In this document: in pieces, positions 1-5,977 of the stretch | Layout: each line of letters opens with the position of its first letter | Numbering within the stretch: the stretch's first letter is position 1 | From: Hydrogenophilales bacterium | GTDB lineage: Bacteria; Pseudomonadota; Gammaproteobacteria; Burkholderiales; Thiobacillaceae | Direction of reading: 5' to 3' | DNA length: 6,497 nucleotides | Assembly: GCA_011391655.1 (NCBI GenBank) | Contig: JAABQE010000277.1 | Location: forward strand, 1-6,497 | Position numbers and translations under genes: made by a program | Notes under the pieces: generated by a model | Database searches by the model: none | Told to the model about the DNA's origin: nothing | The model's input: only the letters and a program-made list of their open reading frames with translations

Positions 1-508
1 CGCCCGCGCGCCAGACAAACCGCAGGTCGAATTGGCCGCCGCGCGGCACGTTGTAGCTTGTCATACCCTGGTTCCAGTCGCCCGGTGCAAAGGTCTGGGT
101 GTCAGGGAACTGCGCCCAGGTGAAGGCGATGCGCGCCGATTCAGTGGCACCCCGTTGCTTCCAGATGTGTTCCCACTCGGTCTTGCTGCGGATGGCGCGT
201 GGCGGCGCGCCGGCCGATTCATAGCGCCAGTCGGCCAGCCGGTGCTGGATCGGTGTGTCGCCGATGTTGCGTACGACCGTCATGAAGACGCATTCGCTGG
301 CGTAGCGCTCCACCGCCGCAGGCGAGAACCCGCGGGCCTGATAAAAACTGCGAGCCTGGTCCGGACTGATCTGGGTGAGCCGCACCTGGATGCCCTGTGA
401 TTCAGTCTGCCAGGTGGTGAGCCCGGTTTCCGCATCGATGCTGGAATCAGTTCCGGCAAGGGTTGCCGCACTCCACACGGCAAGCAGGGTCAGGATGGGT
501 AATCGCAT
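1..508 (-). CDS. Putative exported protein of unknown function (3' end outside window)
   Basis: The reverse strand is open from an ATG at 508-506 to the window edge (169 codons), so the C-terminus is missing. The product starts with a short Sec-type signal peptide: Arg at residue 2, a hydrophobic stretch over residues 3-17, and a likely cleavage after an Ala near residue 18 (TLAG). The visible mature part is soluble-looking and rich in aromatic residues. It contains SECVFMTVVRNIGDTP (71-86), a Trp-rich segment (W94, W112, W116) and FAPGDWNQGMTSYNVPRGGQ (140-159). The only visible Cys is C73. An AGGA Shine-Dalgarno-like element lies 9 nt before the ATG. I have an impression that similar exported proteins occur in Betaproteobacteria, but I know no function for them and assign none. 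It is divergent from lipA with a 49-bp gap. The uninterrupted frame, signal peptide and RBS support a real gene. Confidence 0.75.
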   Translation of the reverse strand, partial: MRLPILTLLAVWSAATLAGTDSSIDAETGLTTWQTESQGIQVRLTQISPDQARSFYQARGFSPAAVERYASECVFMTVVRNIGDTPIQHRLADWRYESAGAPPRAIRSKTEWEHIWKQRGATESARIAFTWAQFPDTQTFAPGDWNQGMTSYNVPRGGQFDLRFVWRAG

Positions 509-557
509 AGGCTAAAATCCTGATAGTTAAAATTTCCAACGTTGTTCCGAGCAGATT
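509..557. promoter_or_regulatory. Divergent spacer with possible promoter elements
   Basis: These 49 bp separate the start codons of the divergent exported-protein gene and lipA. They are clearly more AT-rich than the flanking coding DNA. Two plus-strand TAAAAT hexamers (513-518 and 528-533) resemble a sigma-70 -10 box, but neither has a convincing -35 at 16-18 bp. Promoters for both genes are expected here or just inside the opposing gene, so this is inference from composition and layout. Confidence 0.3.
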
Positions 558-1484
558 ATGGCAGACCCCATTCAACATAAGGGTGCGGCAAAAACCGCGC
601 GTATCCCGATCAAGATCGTGCCGCAGGAGCGCATGCGCCTGCCGCCATGGATTCGCGCCAAGGCGCCGAGCCTGCCGAATGTGGCGCGGCTGAAAGGCAT
701 TCTGCGCGAGGCCAAGCTGCACACGGTGTGCGAAGAAGCCTCATGCCCCAACCTCGGTGAATGCTTTGGCCATGGCACCGCGACGTTTATGATTCTGGGC
801 GACCTGTGCACGCGGCGCTGCCCGTTTTGCGATGTCGGCCACGGCACCCCGCTGCCGCCGGATGTCGACGAGCCGCGCCACCTGGGCGAAACCATCGCGA
901 CGATGGCGCTTAAATATGTCGTCATCACCAGCGTCGATCGCGATGACCTGCGCGACGGTGGCGCGCAGCATTTCATCGACTGCATCCGCGCCGTGCGCGA
1001 GTTGTCGCCTGCGACCCGGATCGAAATCCTGACCCCGGATTTTCGTGGCCGCCACGACCGTGCGCTGGATATCTTCGACGCTGCACCGCCGGATGTGATG
1101 AACCACAATCTGGAAACCGTGCCGCGTTTATACAAGGCTGCACGACCGGGCGCCGATTACGCGCATTCGCTGCAATTATTAAAAGATTTCAAGGCGCGCC
1201 ATCCCGATGTGCCGACCAAGTCCGGCCTGATGCTGGGTCTGGGCGAGGAAGACGACGAGATCCTGCAGGTGATGCGCGATCTGCGCGCCCACGATGTCGA
1301 CATGCTGACGCTTGGGCAATACCTGCAACCGTCGCAACATCATTTGCCGGTGCTGCGGTTCGTGACGCCTGAACGCTTTGCGCAGTTCGAACAGGAGGCG
1401 CTGGCGATGGGGTTCAAGCACGCCGCCTGCGGGCCGATGGTGCGATCAAGCTACCACGCCGACCAGCAGGCGGCCGGGGTGTGA
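558..1484 (+). CDS. lipA: Lipoyl synthase LipA (radical SAM)
   Basis: LipA inserts two sulfur atoms at C6 and C8 of octanoyl chains carried on lipoyl domains (pyruvate and 2-oxoglutarate dehydrogenases, glycine cleavage H protein), using S-adenosylmethionine in the cytoplasm. All hallmarks are visible in the 308 residues. The auxiliary [4Fe-4S] ligands C58, C63 and C69 lie in [12 protein letters not shown], and the radical-SAM cluster ligands C84, C88 and C91 in CTRRCPFC. The C-terminal RSSYHAD motif (296-302) supplies the Ser that is the unusual fourth ligand of the auxiliary cluster. The length is typical of bacterial LipA. The start ATG at 558 fits the family N-terminus, although the Shine-Dalgarno before it (GAGCAG) is weak. 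lipB, its usual partner, is not upstream; a divergent unknown gene is there instead. The stop lies 6 bp from the stop of the convergent Slam gene. The identification is secure. Confidence 0.97.
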   Translation: MADPIQHKGAAKTARIPIKIVPQERMRLPPWIRAKAPSLPNVARLKGILREAKLHTVCEEASCPNLGECFGHGTATFMILGDLCTRRCPFCDVGHGTPLPPDVDEPRHLGETIATMALKYVVITSVDRDDLRDGGAQHFIDCIRAVRELSPATRIEILTPDFRGRHDRALDIFDAAPPDVMNHNLETVPRLYKAARPGADYAHSLQLLKDFKARHPDVPTKSGLMLGLGEEDDEILQVMRDLRAHDVDMLTLGQYLQPSQHHLPVLRFVTPERFAQFEQEALAMGFKHAACGPMVRSSYHADQQAAGV

Positions 1485-1490
1485 CGCCAT

Positions 1491-2819
1491 TCAGAACAAG
1501 GTGGTTAACCCCACTCGGCTGTACAGCCTGTCATAGCTATTGATTTCCAGTGTGGAGTCGCGCTGTACGTAGCCGACTGTCAGCAGCGGCGAAAATCCGT
1601 ACCAGCGCAGCTTGCGGTTCGCCACACTTAGTTCCACCCGGCCCTCGGTATCTTTTCGCACCGCACCAAAAAAAGGATCGGGCGCAGCGTATTCCGATTT
1701 CGACGCCAGCAGTCGCAGGGCAGTGATCCAGCCGTGCTTCCATTCTTGCGAAGCGAACAGGTTCAAGCCCGGCTGCCAGTAGCTATAGGCTGATTCCGCC
1801 GCGCCGTTATGGGCGATGAAGGCACCCAGCTCCCAGCGCTGTGTCGGATTGGGGATCAGTATCGCGGTCAGCCCCAGTGTGCTCAATTCACCATCCAGAT
1901 ACGGCAGGTCCGCGTAACGGTAGGTGTTCACCGACGCATCGCCTTGCCAGGCCAAATTTGGCGTCCTCACCCATAGCCCGGTGGCGCGTGCCACCATCCC
2001 GGTGTATTGACGGCGATCCTGATAGGTTGACACCTGGCCGCCCACCGACAAGGTCAGTTCGTTGCGTCCGAACTCGAATCGTTTGCCGATGGTGGATTGG
2101 GCGTAGATCGTGTCCAGTTCCCGCCCTGGATATTCGTAAGCCTGGACATAAAACTGGGCAAACCAGCTCGGATCGTCTGGCAGCGGGTAAGTGCCCCCCA
2201 CGGTCGCCGCCACCCCCCATTGCAGATCACCCTGAGTGGTGTTGTTCAGCGTGTATGGTCGCCCGCCGATGAACACCACCTTGCTGTTGGTGGTTTGCTG
2301 CGGATTGGTGTCGCTGACCAGTTCCGTGGTCAATCTGAAGCTGGGTATGCGCAAGCGGATATCGTCCAGTTGCGCGTAGATATTGCGCTGCACCTGATCG
2401 GGCAACGGGGCCGACAACACCTGCTCGTAATTGTAGATCGCTGCCTGACGGTCGCCCGCCAGTTGCAGTGCACGTGCCAGCTCCAGCCGTGGGCGAATCA
2501 AGCTCGGATCGCGCGTCAGCATGGCGCGGAAGCGGGCGATGGCAGTGGGGTAATCGCCCTGTTCGCTGGCCGCCATGCCGGACAAAAACAGCGCTTCCAG
2601 TGGCGGGATGGGTTCGGACAGCAGCGGCGCGAGCAAGGCAGTCAGCGCCGGATAGTCTTTGGCCGCCAGGCGCTTTTGCGCCTCGATCAGCACGGTGTTG
2701 GGGTCGGTTGCCAGCGCCGCCAGCGGTAGCAGTGTCAAGACCGCCCACAGGGCGAGTGTCTGACGGCGTACCCCTTGCGGGTACAGCGCGCGGTATATCA
2801 ATAGGAACAATCGTCTCAT
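1491..2819 (-). CDS. Slam-family surface lipoprotein assembly modifier (DUF560 outer-membrane protein)
   Basis: Slam proteins sit in the outer membrane and move specific lipoproteins to the cell surface. This 442-residue product has a long basic-then-hydrophobic signal peptide with likely cleavage after LAALA (residue 38). A helical TPR-like region follows at about 43-152 (repeats around EALFLSGMAASEQGDYPTAI and RPRLELARALQLAGDRQAAI). The rest (about 160-442) alternates polar and aromatic residues like a transmembrane beta-barrel. It ends in a terminal Phe after RVGLTTL, a typical BAM recognition end. The join between TPR and barrel (LDDIRLRIPSFRLTTELVSDTNP) matches the Slam pattern. It is a little shorter than Neisseria Slam1 and has no Cys. 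The gene upstream on the same strand encodes a lipoprotein with a TbpB-like barrel, the expected substrate. Only a poor Shine-Dalgarno precedes the ATG, which lies 12 nt after the T-run of an intrinsic terminator. Family call strong; substrate pairing inferred from adjacency. Confidence 0.88.
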   Translation of the reverse strand: MRRLFLLIYRALYPQGVRRQTLALWAVLTLLPLAALATDPNTVLIEAQKRLAAKDYPALTALLAPLLSEPIPPLEALFLSGMAASEQGDYPTAIARFRAMLTRDPSLIRPRLELARALQLAGDRQAAIYNYEQVLSAPLPDQVQRNIYAQLDDIRLRIPSFRLTTELVSDTNPQQTTNSKVVFIGGRPYTLNNTTQGDLQWGVAATVGGTYPLPDDPSWFAQFYVQAYEYPGRELDTIYAQSTIGKRFEFGRNELTLSVGGQVSTYQDRRQYTGMVARATGLWVRTPNLAWQGDASVNTYRYADLPYLDGELSTLGLTAILIPNPTQRWELGAFIAHNGAAESAYSYWQPGLNLFASQEWKHGWITALRLLASKSEYAAPDPFFGAVRKDTEGRVELSVANRKLRWYGFSPLLTVGYVQRDSTLEINSYDRLYSRVGLTTLF

Positions 2820-2831
2820 GGGCCATTCATG

Positions 2832-2871
2832 AAAAACCCCGCGCCTGGCGGGTTAAGGCCAGGATGCGGGG
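2832..2871 (-). terminator. Rho-independent terminator between lipoprotein and Slam genes
   Basis: Read on the minus strand, CCCCGC-AT-CCTGGC, an 8-nt loop, and GCCAGG-C-GCGGGG form a 12-bp GC-rich stem with a small internal 2:1 loop (2837-2871). A run of five T follows at once (complement of 2832-2836). This is a textbook intrinsic terminator for transcripts leaving the lipoprotein gene. The other side of the stem has no T-run, so it should act in one direction only. It ends 12 bp before the Slam ATG, so Slam mRNA from the same promoter would need read-through. Confidence 0.82.
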
Positions 2872-2942
2872 CTTGAAAAGTAAAAGCGATTACGGCTGCT
2901 TGCCGTCGGGTGCTCCGGTTGACGCAATCGACAGCGATGCAA

Positions 2943-4004
2943 TTAGGGTGTGATAGTGCCGCGCTCGGCGCCGTAAGCACCACCATAGGTTTCGATGCCG
3001 CTGCCTGCCTTGAGGATGAACACGCCGCCTAGTTCCTCTGCATTCGGGCCATAGAAACGACCGGTTGACGTGCCTGTCAGGGGGCCGCCGGCGGTGGTCA
3101 GGGTGCCAGCGAACGAATTTTCGCCCGCAGCGTAGGTCAGTCTGCCGGTGAGATTCAGGTTGGACGCAGAACTGGTTGTTAAGTAGTCACTTGTCTTGAC
3201 TGTTCCGGTACTGCTCAAATCCAGCGTGCGTGCGGCGAAGTTCGCATTCACGCTCAAGTCAGAGAATGCCGCGTGGCCGGTGCCTGTAGCGTCGGTGTAA
3301 AAACCGATCGACTTTCCGGTGAAGGTGGCCGTGCCGGATATTGGAATAGATGCGCCTGCGGTTGGCGCTCCTATGCTCATTACACCGGCATTTCCGCTCC
3401 CTGCGACGCGGCCTGTGCTCCACACACCAAAGGACTGGTATTCCCATCCCTGTGTGTTGGGGTCTGCGGCAAGGGCAAAGGAGCTTTGATCTTTTTTTAC
3501 CGCAGCGCTAATCGAAGGGTTGATTCTAAGATGACCGATCGCATCTCCTGCGGCTGTATCGAAGGTTACGCTGCCTGCCGGTGAGGCAATGACGAGTTTG
3601 GTTATCGTGCCGTTGCTGTTCAACGTCTCGGTGAAAGAGGAGGCGGCCGTGTCAACAGCAGTCGGTGTGCCAATGCCGGTGACTTTCCCGGCGACGGTCG
3701 TCTGGGTGACTTCCTGACTCATGCCGGGTACCACAACGGTTGAATCATCTGCCACCGCAGACCAACTCGTGAAGGGTGTGGAAGTTGTGGGAGTTGTGGG
3801 AGTTGTGGGAGTTGTGGCGGTTGTGTCGATTGCGTCGGCTGTGGGGGTTGCGTCGGCTGTGGGAGTTAAAGTTTCTGGGGTTGGGGGCACAGTGCCATCG
3901 CTGCCACCCCCGCCACCACATGCGGACAAGAACATGGAAACGATAGCCACCGTCAGAACCTTCTGCTGACGTTTACTGGTATTGATCGAAATATGTTTCT
4001 TCAT
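2943..4004 (-). CDS. Probable Slam-dependent surface lipoprotein with TbpB-like beta-barrel domain
   Basis: I start this gene at the ATG at 4004, not at the far ATG of the longer open frame (4241). The 4004 start has an AAGGA 7 nt upstream and yields a perfect lipoprotein signal: KK at residues 2-3, a hydrophobic core (16-26), and lipobox LSAC with C29 as lipid acceptor. C29 is followed by a run of Gly, as in TbpB and other surface lipoproteins. The protein is 353 residues. Residues about 37-78 form a Thr/Pro/Ala linker encoded by 9-bp DNA repeats. A WEYQSFGVWSTG segment lies at 187-198. The C-terminal GRFYGPNAEELGGVF (315-329) and GGAYGAERG (341-349) are the signature of the transferrin-binding-protein-B-like barrel. 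C29 is the only Cys. The Slam gene follows 123 bp downstream. The ligand is unknown: heme, metal-carrier or host-protein binding are known for relatives, and nothing here selects among them. Confidence 0.85.
   Translation of the reverse strand: MKKHISINTSKRQQKVLTVAIVSMFLSACGGGGGSDGTVPPTPETLTPTADATPTADAIDTTATTPTTPTTPTTSTPFTSWSAVADDSTVVVPGMSQEVTQTTVAGKVTGIGTPTAVDTAASSFTETLNSNGTITKLVIASPAGSVTFDTAAGDAIGHLRINPSISAAVKKDQSSFALAADPNTQGWEYQSFGVWSTGRVAGSGNAGVMSIGAPTAGASIPISGTATFTGKSIGFYTDATGTGHAAFSDLSVNANFAARTLDLSSTGTVKTSDYLTTSSASNLNLTGRLTYAAGENSFAGTLTTAGGPLTGTSTGRFYGPNAEELGGVFILKAGSGIETYGGAYGAERGTITP
3781..3861 (-). repeat. Degenerate 9-bp tandem repeat encoding Thr/Pro-rich linker
   Basis: Nine 9-bp units run from 3781 to 3861. 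Units 2-4 (3790-3816) are identical ggagttgtg on the plus strand, giving Pro-Thr-Thr on the coding strand. The first and fifth are one- and two-base variants. The later ones alternate tcggctgtg with ggggttgcg, an 18-bp higher-order period (Thr-Ala-Asp-Ala-Thr-Pro type). The unit is a multiple of three, so slippage would lengthen or shorten the linker of the lipoprotein without breaking the frame. Confidence 0.85.
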
Positions 4005-4011
4005 GCTCTTT

Positions 4012-4016
4012 TCCTT
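4012..4016 (-). promoter_or_regulatory. Ribosome binding site that sets the lipoprotein start
   Basis: The minus strand reads AAGGA here, followed by 7 nt and the ATG at 4004. It is the main reason to place the start 79 codons inside the longest open frame. It agrees with the signal peptide and lipobox that begin at this Met. Confidence 0.8.
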
Positions 4017-4215
4017 TTTGTCGTTCTGAAAAACAAGCCACGGCGAAGATGGAGTGTACCCAATTACAAATGATCGCCTGCATGCAGTTTTGGACCTGCT
4101 GGGCAGATTAGGGGCGAACGCGTGTTCGGTCTGTGCGCTGGCGTACGTAAACCCCATTGCCGCACCCACCAACCTACCATCCGCGGTGTCGTGCAAAACG
4201 CGCCGAACGTCCTTG

Positions 4216-4233
4216 GCAGGCTGTTGAAAAACG
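4216..4233. repeat. Possible insertion-sequence end remnant
   Basis: The motif gcaggctgttgaaaaacg resembles terminal inverted repeats of some insertion sequences and motifs often scattered between genes in GC-rich Proteobacteria. Only one copy is present, and there is no transposase, partner repeat or obvious target duplication. This rests on recognition from memory, so it is a weak call. Confidence 0.22.
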
Positions 4234-4293
4234 CCCCACACCTCCGGCCGTCATTTCCGGGTCGCCCGCCGCGGATTTACTTTGTTATCGTGA

Positions 4294-5079
4294 TTACTGC
4301 AACAGTCGCCGCCGCGTCAGCGCCAGTGCAATGACGTAGCCCAAGCTGCCGTAGATTAATAATGCAATGACATGCAGCGTGGCGCTGCCGGGAACGCGGC
4401 CAATTACCAGCGGCCGCGCCAGGTCGATGGCATGGGTGAGCGGCAGCCAGGCCGACACGCCTTGCAGCAACGGCGGCAACTGCGACACTGGGAAGAATAC
4501 GCCGCACAGCAGTACCATCGGCGTGATCACCAGCGTGAAGTAATACAGAAAAAAGTCGTAGCTCGGCGATACCGCGTTCATCACCAGTCCCAGACCACCG
4601 AAGCAGAAACCGACCAGCGCGACCACCGGGATGATCCACAGCGTCATCCAGAAATTGCCGAACAGTCCCAGCCCCCAGATCACCGCAAGGATCGCCACGC
4701 CGGAGAGCAGGCTTTTCGACGTCGCCCAGGTCAGTTCGCCCAGCATCACGTCATCGAGTGTCATCGGCGCATTCAGAATGGCATCCCAGGTGCGCTGCAC
4801 GTGCATGCGTGAAAAACTCGAATACAGCACCTCGAAGGTGGCCGCATTCATCGTGCTGTAAGCGACGGTGCCTGCGGCAAGGAAGCTGAGGTACGACATG
4901 CCGTCGATATCGGGCAGCAGGCTGCCGAGGCCGAAACCGAGGCCGAGCATGTACAGCATCGGGTCGGCCAGATTGCCGAGGATGGACGGGATGGCGAGCT
5001 TTTTCCACACCAGGTAGTTGCGCTGCCACACCGGAATGAAGCGCCACGATAGCTGGGGCAAACGCAGGTGCTTAATCAC
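4294..5079 (-). CDS. nodJ: NodJ-like ABC-2 transporter permease
   Basis: This 261-residue inner-membrane protein belongs to the ABC-2 permease family, in the NodJ/DrrB-like group. About six hydrophobic segments are visible: roughly 30-52, 62-82, 117-139, 146-170, 176-198 and 235-255. Characteristic stretches are [11 protein letters not shown] (18-28), [20 protein letters not shown] (62-81) and the amphipathic ABC-2 region around [20 protein letters not shown] (195-214). The start is GTG at 5079 with GGAGAG 6 nt upstream, and it overlaps the end of the ATPase gene by 8 bp, so the two are translationally coupled. It should dimerise and pair with that ATPase to export an unknown substrate. In rhizobia NodIJ export lipochitin oligosaccharides. 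Homologues are widespread in Betaproteobacteria that do not nodulate, and no nod biosynthesis genes are here, so the symbol denotes homology only. Confidence 0.9.
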   Translation of the reverse strand: MIKHLRLPQLSWRFIPVWQRNYLVWKKLAIPSILGNLADPMLYMLGLGFGLGSLLPDIDGMSYLSFLAAGTVAYSTMNAATFEVLYSSFSRMHVQRTWDAILNAPMTLDDVMLGELTWATSKSLLSGVAILAVIWGLGLFGNFWMTLWIIPVVALVGFCFGGLGLVMNAVSPSYDFFLYYFTLVITPMVLLCGVFFPVSQLPPLLQGVSAWLPLTHAIDLARPLVIGRVPGSATLHVIALLIYGSLGYVIALALTRRRLLQ

Positions 5080-5977
5080 GCAGGTCTCTCCCGGTGAGTT
5101 TGAGGAAGACGTCTTCGAGGTTGGACGGCCGGTGTATGTAGCGCAATGCCGGCATCTGTTTCAGCGCATCAATCACGCTGTCGGGCGTATCGGTGTAACA
5201 GAACAGGGTCTCGCCGACGGTTTCATGGCGCAGACACAACGATGCTGCGTGCTGGCGGGTCCAGTCGGCGAGGCCTTCGCCAAATACCTCGACCACGGCG
5301 GGTTCGATATGCGCTTCGATTAGCGCACGCGGTGCGCCTTCGACGACCACGCGGCCGTGATCGAGAATGGCGAGGCGGTCAGCCAGCCGCTCGGCCTCGT
5401 CCATGAAATGCGTGGTCAAGACGATGGTCTTGCCTTCGGCGAGCAGGCGGCGCAAGCCTTGCCAGATCAGGTGGCGCGCCTGTGGGTCGAGGCCGGTTGT
5501 GGGTTCGTCGAGAAACAGGATGTCGGGGTCATGCACCAGCGCACGGGCGAGGGTGAGCCGCCGCTTCATGCCGCCGGATAGCTGCGTGATCTGCGCGTCG
5601 GCCTTGTTTGCCAGTCCTGCGAAATCCAGCAACATGGGCACGCGCGCGGTGATCGCGGCGCGGCTCATGCCGAAGTAGCGGCCATAGGCGAGGAGGTTTT
5701 CGCGCACCGAAAAATCTGGATCCAGGTTATCCAGTTGTGGCACGACACCGACTTTCATCCGTGCGGCACGGGCCTGCTGCGGCACCGCGATGCCAGCCAA
5801 CTCGATGCTGCCGCTGTCGGGTTCGGTCAGCCCGAGCAACAAGCGCAGGGTGGTGGTCTTCCCTGCGCCGTTGGGGCCGAGCAGACCGAAGCATTCACCG
5901 CGCTGGACGTTCAGGTTAAGGCCGCGCACCACTTCGGTGTCGCCGTATTTTTTGGTGAGACCGCGTACCTTCAGCAT
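5072..5977 (-). CDS. nodI: NodI-like ABC transporter ATP-binding protein
   Basis: This is the cytoplasmic ATPase that drives the NodJ-like permease. With the start at 5977 it has 301 residues, typical for NodI. In order it shows Walker [10 protein letters not shown] (34-42), a Q-loop in [17 protein letters not shown] (79-95), the signature LSGGMKRRL (133-141), Walker B ILFLDEP with the D-loop GLDP (153-166) and the switch His in [12 protein letters not shown] (H190). The [14 protein letters not shown] stretch is typical of the NodI/DrrA group. A second in-frame ATG lies two codons earlier (5983), but a GGAGG at 5985-5989 is only 1 nt from it and 7 nt from the ATG at 5977, so the latter is preferred. 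That ATG overlaps the TGA of the upstream hydrolase, and the stop overlaps the permease start, which indicates one operon. Confidence 0.94.
   Translation of the reverse strand: MLKVRGLTKKYGDTEVVRGLNLNVQRGECFGLLGPNGAGKTTTLRLLLGLTEPDSGSIELAGIAVPQQARAARMKVGVVPQLDNLDPDFSVRENLLAYGRYFGMSRAAITARVPMLLDFAGLANKADAQITQLSGGMKRRLTLARALVHDPDILFLDEPTTGLDPQARHLIWQGLRRLLAEGKTIVLTTHFMDEAERLADRLAILDHGRVVVEGAPRALIEAHIEPAVVEVFGEGLADWTRQHAASLCLRHETVGETLFCYTDTPDSVIDALKQMPALRYIHRPSNLEDVFLKLTGRDLRD

Larger units (their letters stand above)
4005..4293. other. Non-coding stretch between the lipoprotein and NodJ-like genes
   Basis: These 289 bp hold no gene I can support. They must contain the promoter of the lipoprotein gene. 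On the minus strand TACACT (complement of 4056-4061) is a possible -10 box, but I see no good -35. A 10-bp palindrome ctgcatgcag lies at 4078-4087. I find no convincing Fur box. Nor do I find a clear stem-loop terminator for the NodJ-like gene, although a T-run (complement of 4226-4230) lies about 65 nt past its stop. Confidence 0.5.

Noticed and set aside
2097..2729. 210-codon plus-strand open frame inside the Slam gene
   Set aside because: It is antisense to a well-supported coding frame, rich in Arg/Gln, lacks any motif, and is the usual product of high GC content.
2227..2826. 199-codon alternative minus-strand frame starting 7 bp before the Slam ATG
   Set aside because: It reads the TPR-coding DNA in a different frame as a Pro/Arg/Gly-rich sequence with no signal peptide or domain; the overlapping Slam frame carries all the signals.
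2890..2946. Possible frameshifted C-terminal tail of the lipoprotein, ending ASTGAPDGKQP
   Set aside because: A one-base shift would add 18 codons before a stop, but the in-frame TAA at 2943 already follows the normal end of a TbpB-like barrel (GGAYGAERG), so no frameshift is needed.
4040..4100. Fur-box-like operator upstream of the lipoprotein gene
   Set aside because: An iron-regulated operator would fit a TbpB relative, but GATCATTTGTAATTG on the minus strand matches the GATAATGATAATCATTATC consensus poorly.
4005..4241. N-terminal extension of the lipoprotein frame by 79 codons
   Set aside because: The extension would bury the signal peptide and lipobox inside the protein. The internal ATG at 4004 has a good RBS, and the extension reads as random sequence.
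4005..4293. CRISPR array, tRNA or small RNA gene in the largest intergenic stretch
   Set aside because: There are no spaced direct repeats, no cloverleaf-like arm pattern and no terminator-bounded short transcript that I can see.
4372..4812. 146-codon plus-strand open frame opposite the NodJ-like gene
   Set aside because: It is Gln/Arg/His-rich low-complexity translation antisense to a clear membrane protein gene.
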